A DNA stretch of 36,559 nt, taken from CAZVWV01 sp964631745 (GTDB lineage: Bacteria; Bdellovibrionota_C; UBA2361; JBGSMV01). The position numbers and the translations under genes were made by a program. Below the pieces are notes generated by a model. The model did no database searches, was not told the DNA's origin, and worked only from the letters and a program-made list of their open reading frames with translations. The first letter of the stretch is position 1. Each line of letters opens with the position of its first letter. Positions 33,380-36,559 of this stretch are shown here, piece by piece. Where the stretch lies: assembly GCA_964631745.1 (NCBI GenBank), contig CAZVWV010000019.1:1-36559 (forward strand), in the 5' to 3' direction.

Positions 33380-36300
33380 ATGGAAGTCCCTTTCAGCAGA
33401 CCAAATGCCTCTACTAGCGCAAGTTCGCAGCCCATAACTTTCGGGCGCTTGTTAACAGCGACTAACGTCCCTTCTTTTGAAGAGGGGCCGTTTGCTTCGA
33501 TAATCGGGCCGACAGTTACAAGGTACGATCCTTCGGAGTATTTCCGCAGGCCGCTGCTATGCGCCATTTCGATTGATGGCGGCAAAGCGGATCTTCTTCT
33601 TGGTCCAAAGCCTCACGGAGGAAGACCTCCTCGTGGGATCAAGCCGGCCTCACTTACATCCTATTTACTCGAACACATGCGAGCTAGGGCTGTCATTGAG
33701 TTTGTGGCAGCGCAGCCCCATGTCCATGTTTCCTTCTACGGACTGCCCGTCAATACATCAACAGAAGATCAAGGTCATACGGTTCAGTTTGAATTTCGGA
33801 ATATAGACGGCGCAATAAAAGCGGTAAAGAAACGGATCTTCGCCGATACGGCTACGACCGAGTATGGCGGTTCCGAGTTAATTGTCGAAATCGACCTGCT
33901 AGAGGGCAAGATATCTTCGCCCCTTAAACTTAGAGACCTAATAAGGGTGCGTGGGGCATACTCAGACAAAGAACCATTGCGCCATATACAAAATTTGATT
34001 GTTTATGACGGCGATTGTTTTCTAACGATTGATAGATCGCGAAGAAGTTCCCTTGATCCTATCATTCTTCGGCGCATCGCAGAGCAAGACGCATTCCTGG
34101 GGGTAGCAAACCTCAATGGTCGACTGGGCTTTGGTAACACGGATATCAAACTTCAAGCCAAAGTTGCAAACGAAAAACCTGTCTTTTTTCGACTTGGCGC
34201 GGACTTGAAGATTGCGGAAGCAAGAGTATTTGTTGTGGGCGATCTCCCAGAGCTTTTTGCGAGTTCTCCTCACTTAAGAATCCTATTTTCAGACGGGGGA
34301 AGAAAGGCAGAAGCTATCTCTGACAATCTCTCGTTAGAGGAACTAGTAAGACTCTATTGCGAATCCTGCGAAGGGAAGGCAAGAGTGGGAGGCTCGCCTG
34401 CCAGTATTGAATTTATCGTGGAGGACATGAGTTATATTGTTCCCATAGTTGAGAGCCCTCCTCTACATATTACGGAGGTGCTTAGCAGAGAGCTACATGC
34501 GCTTGAGCGCGTGGACATATCATTCGATCCCACCAAGATAAAGATACTTTCCTGTCTGGGCTATCAAGAGCCAAGTGGCTCAACCATGGGATTACAGGCA
34601 GAATATACAGTTTTCCGCTACGTTAGAGTGGACGGGAAACCACAGGAACTTGTCGGCATCGAAGAATTTGACACTAGGTATAAGGACCGAGCAGCCGTCC
34701 GGCGGGAGAAGCTGCTCGATGGCTCATGGCGAATCGGAACCGATTTATCCATCGACGATTTTTGTGAGTTGTTGGCTAGAACTTATCAGGGAAAGCCGGA
34801 CGCCAAGCACGCTAGTATTTTGCTACCCGACAGAAAGATTGAATTCTGGGTCGTGACTCACAGTAAATCCAATCTCTACAAGATACTTTGTCAGCTCTTA
34901 AGAGGATTGGAGCATGTAACAATTGTGTATCCGGATCTTAGCCAGTGGAAATTCTCCATTGGCTTGGATACGACTCGCCACCATGGAGTAAAGTATTCCA
35001 ATTTGGTAGCCAGGAATGAAATGGCATGCTGTTTTGCCGAAGTGACCACTTGTTTCGGCATAGTCAAAGAGGTCCGCATCTTTGACCGAAACACCAAAGC
35101 TAAGATCTGCGAGAGAATAGAAGCCCCAGCGGTTGGCGATTCTCCTCAAGTACCGCTGCCACTTTGTTTGGTGCCAGAGAGATTCTCGCTGTCTGGAAGA
35201 AGAGCCAGCAATAGCTTTGCACCGATTGTCACCGCCCTGCTGCAAGATCCAGCTGCTTTTAAATTCAACCCACGCCAACCATCAACTTTCGCGAGGGTAT
35301 TCCTGGCCACCGCGGCGCCGGTGCATACCTATATAACGGACGCCGATAGAGTGAGGCTCGAGCTTAGCAGGCTCACCGCAAACCAAGTGGGCTGGGATAA
35401 AATCATGACAGATTATCACGACGCTCTGCCGACATTTGTCTCGTACCTTCTGAACCGTGTAGTCTGGCTCGAAGTGCTGCGACACGCAGATTCTGGACGT
35501 CTTAAATGGCCTAAAAATTGTTTATCAGTAGGTGGAGGAACAGGAGATCTATTTTTGGCGTTAGATGCGATCCGCCAGGCTAATCTACTTGGCACCAGGG
35601 CAATGCCCCGCGCCCATCTTATCGATTTTTCTCCCAATGCCATTAGGCTCGCGCCCGATTGGGTAACTAGTCGGTGCGAAGACTATTATGACAGCCCGGA
35701 TACGGAAAGTTGGGAGATGATCGAGTGCTCCAGTCTTCAACGCTTCGGTAGGCATCAAAGAGTGCTCGAAGCAGTGGAAAAAATGTCGCGCAGTCTTAAG
35801 CCCGGAGGTATCTTAGCTTTGCAAACTCAAGGACGCCTACTGGCGCCGGAAGCCCGCGAGCTTTTGCGCGGACTCGGACTTGCCGAGGTTATCCCCACTA
35901 ATTCGCGGCTTGATTTTGACCGGCAATTTCTCCGACGAATTAGTCCTGAACTTAGAAGTAAGATTGTTCTGACTTGTCGCGCAAGTTCACTGGCAATTTT
36001 TGAAAAGGTTGCTTCCACGTTCGAAGAGCCCGATCGAGCCATAGACTTAAGACTTTTTGAACGGCCCGGCTCGACTTACTGGGCTAAGATTCTAAAGTCA
36101 GTGGTAGATGAAATAAAAAAAGCGCCTGATGAGCGTGTCATTGAGCTTGGATTTCAAATTGCAGAGATGTGCCGTGAGCTTTCCGCCGAAAGACTTCTTT
36201 CATATGCGGGGGTGTTAGCGTTTTGTGAACGCTATCTCTCGAAGCTACTCATAAGGAGTGATTTTCCCGCTTCCGCAGGCCTGATGGAGCGCACTAGCGC

Positions 36301-36415
36301 GCTACTTAAGTTGGCACAAATGGTGAAGGAGTATTGCCAGGATGACCCAAGTGGCGTCGTCTATCGTTTTGCCGAGGCAGCGGAGGCCATTTGTCTTTCC
36401 GTTGAAATGGAATAA
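33380..36415 (+). CDS. Large protein with duplicated unknown modules and a methyltransferase domain
   Basis: A 1011-aa protein. A class I SAM-dependent methyltransferase fold lies around residues 690-830: motif I NCLSVGGGTGDLFLAL near 715, an acidic post-I strand HLIDFSPNAIRL, then WEMIECSSLQRF and SRSLKPGGILALQTQGR. The N-terminal 640 residues are unrecognised but repetitive. A module at about 317-435 (LSLEELVRLY, SIEFIVEDMSYIVPIV, ELHALERVDISFDP) recurs at about 456-575 (LSIDDFCELL, KIEFWVVTHSKSNLYKIL, LLRGLEHVTIVYPD). A weaker third copy is suggested near 90-165 (VIEFVAAQPHVHVSFYG). The C-terminal 150 residues are helical. No toxin, peptidase or restriction motif is visible. ATG 33380 is preceded by no strong ribosome site. 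It stands alone behind an AT-rich leader. Function, and substrate of the methyltransferase, unknown. Confidence 0.7.
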   Translation: MEVPFSRPNASTSASSQPITFGRLLTATNVPSFEEGPFASIIGPTVTRYDPSEYFRRPLLCAISIDGGKADLLLGPKPHGGRPPRGIKPASLTSYLLEHMRARAVIEFVAAQPHVHVSFYGLPVNTSTEDQGHTVQFEFRNIDGAIKAVKKRIFADTATTEYGGSELIVEIDLLEGKISSPLKLRDLIRVRGAYSDKEPLRHIQNLIVYDGDCFLTIDRSRRSSLDPIILRRIAEQDAFLGVANLNGRLGFGNTDIKLQAKVANEKPVFFRLGADLKIAEARVFVVGDLPELFASSPHLRILFSDGGRKAEAISDNLSLEELVRLYCESCEGKARVGGSPASIEFIVEDMSYIVPIVESPPLHITEVLSRELHALERVDISFDPTKIKILSCLGYQEPSGSTMGLQAEYTVFRYVRVDGKPQELVGIEEFDTRYKDRAAVRREKLLDGSWRIGTDLSIDDFCELLARTYQGKPDAKHASILLPDRKIEFWVVTHSKSNLYKILCQLLRGLEHVTIVYPDLSQWKFSIGLDTTRHHGVKYSNLVARNEMACCFAEVTTCFGIVKEVRIFDRNTKAKICERIEAPAVGDSPQVPLPLCLVPERFSLSGRRASNSFAPIVTALLQDPAAFKFNPRQPSTFARVFLATAAPVHTYITDADRVRLELSRLTANQVGWDKIMTDYHDALPTFVSYLLNRVVWLEVLRHADSGRLKWPKNCLSVGGGTGDLFLALDAIRQANLLGTRAMPRAHLIDFSPNAIRLAPDWVTSRCEDYYDSPDTESWEMIECSSLQRFGRHQRVLEAVEKMSRSLKPGGILALQTQGRLLAPEARELLRGLGLAEVIPTNSRLDFDRQFLRRISPELRSKIVLTCRASSLAIFEKVASTFEEPDRAIDLRLFERPGSTYWAKILKSVVDEIKKAPDERVIELGFQIAEMCRELSAERLLSYAGVLAFCERYLSKLLIRSDFPASAGLMERTSALLKLAQMVKEYCQDDPSGVVYRFAEAAEAICLSVEME

Positions 36416-36460
36416 ATGGAGGAATAAGGAATAGGAAAAACGAAACTCCCAATAATATGG

Positions 36461-36559
36461 AACTACTCATTAACCCCGGGTAACGCCGGGTGGGAATTGG
36501 CCCCCTCCGTGTATCTCCGTGATCTCAGTGGTGAAAATATTAAGAATTTTTTACCACTG
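36461..36559. repeat. Dispersed palindromic repeat, copy 2 (cut by window end)
   Basis: 98 of 99 bases match 25212-25310 in the same orientation. The window ends inside the palindrome, so the right half is unseen. It begins 45 bp after the stop of the 1011-aa gene. Confidence 0.92.

Noticed and set aside
33262..33585. 107-codon minus frame over the start of the 1011-aa gene
   Set aside because: It is antisense to a long, better supported gene and has no similarity to known proteins.

Overview
The window looks like a chromosomal segment of an uncultivated, Gram-negative, Proteobacteria-like organism, perhaps a deltaproteobacterium in the broad sense. It carries Tad/Flp-type pilus genes, an SspB-like ClpXP adaptor, NuoI, a MetF-type reductase, RsmE, HolA and tRNA-Phe, and its base composition is moderate. 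The taxonomic guess is inference; no rRNA gene is present.

Layout. 1-800: non-coding, a diverged family of inverted and direct repeats. 814-10078 (minus): a pilus-type locus read as flp-like pilin, cpaB-like gene, a 1670-aa pseudopilin-like protein with FG-GAP/NHL-like repeats, a TadE-like protein and a TadG-like vWA protein. 10079-13612: a solitary 876-aa Cas12/TnpB-superfamily protein (minus) with a strongly structured non-coding stretch just downstream, a palindromic repeat, and no CRISPR array or adaptation gene in view. 13644-16086 (minus): a Ser/Thr protein kinase operon with two exported coiled-coil proteins. 16265-24849: a housekeeping block (AMIN-like exported protein, SspB-like, DUF1329-like, nuoI, metF, DsbA-like isomerase, rsmE, RDD membrane protein, tRNA-Phe, holA). 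24850-36559: a low-density accessory region with small hypotheticals, exported proteins, broken genes and repeats. It also holds a Lon-family ATPase that lacks the protease domain and sits between two 117-bp direct repeats, and a 1011-aa protein combining duplicated unknown modules with a methyltransferase domain. A 99-bp repeat occurs at both edges of this region.

The most interesting items are two. First, the orphan Cas12-like protein: its three aligned RuvC acidic positions all appear to be Glu (E522/E748/E835), and a candidate structured RNA adjoins it. Second, the repeat-flanked, protease-less Lon. Neither has a partner whose function is obvious from the sequence. The housekeeping and pilus genes look ordinary apart from the very large pseudopilin-like protein and an altered vWA metal site.
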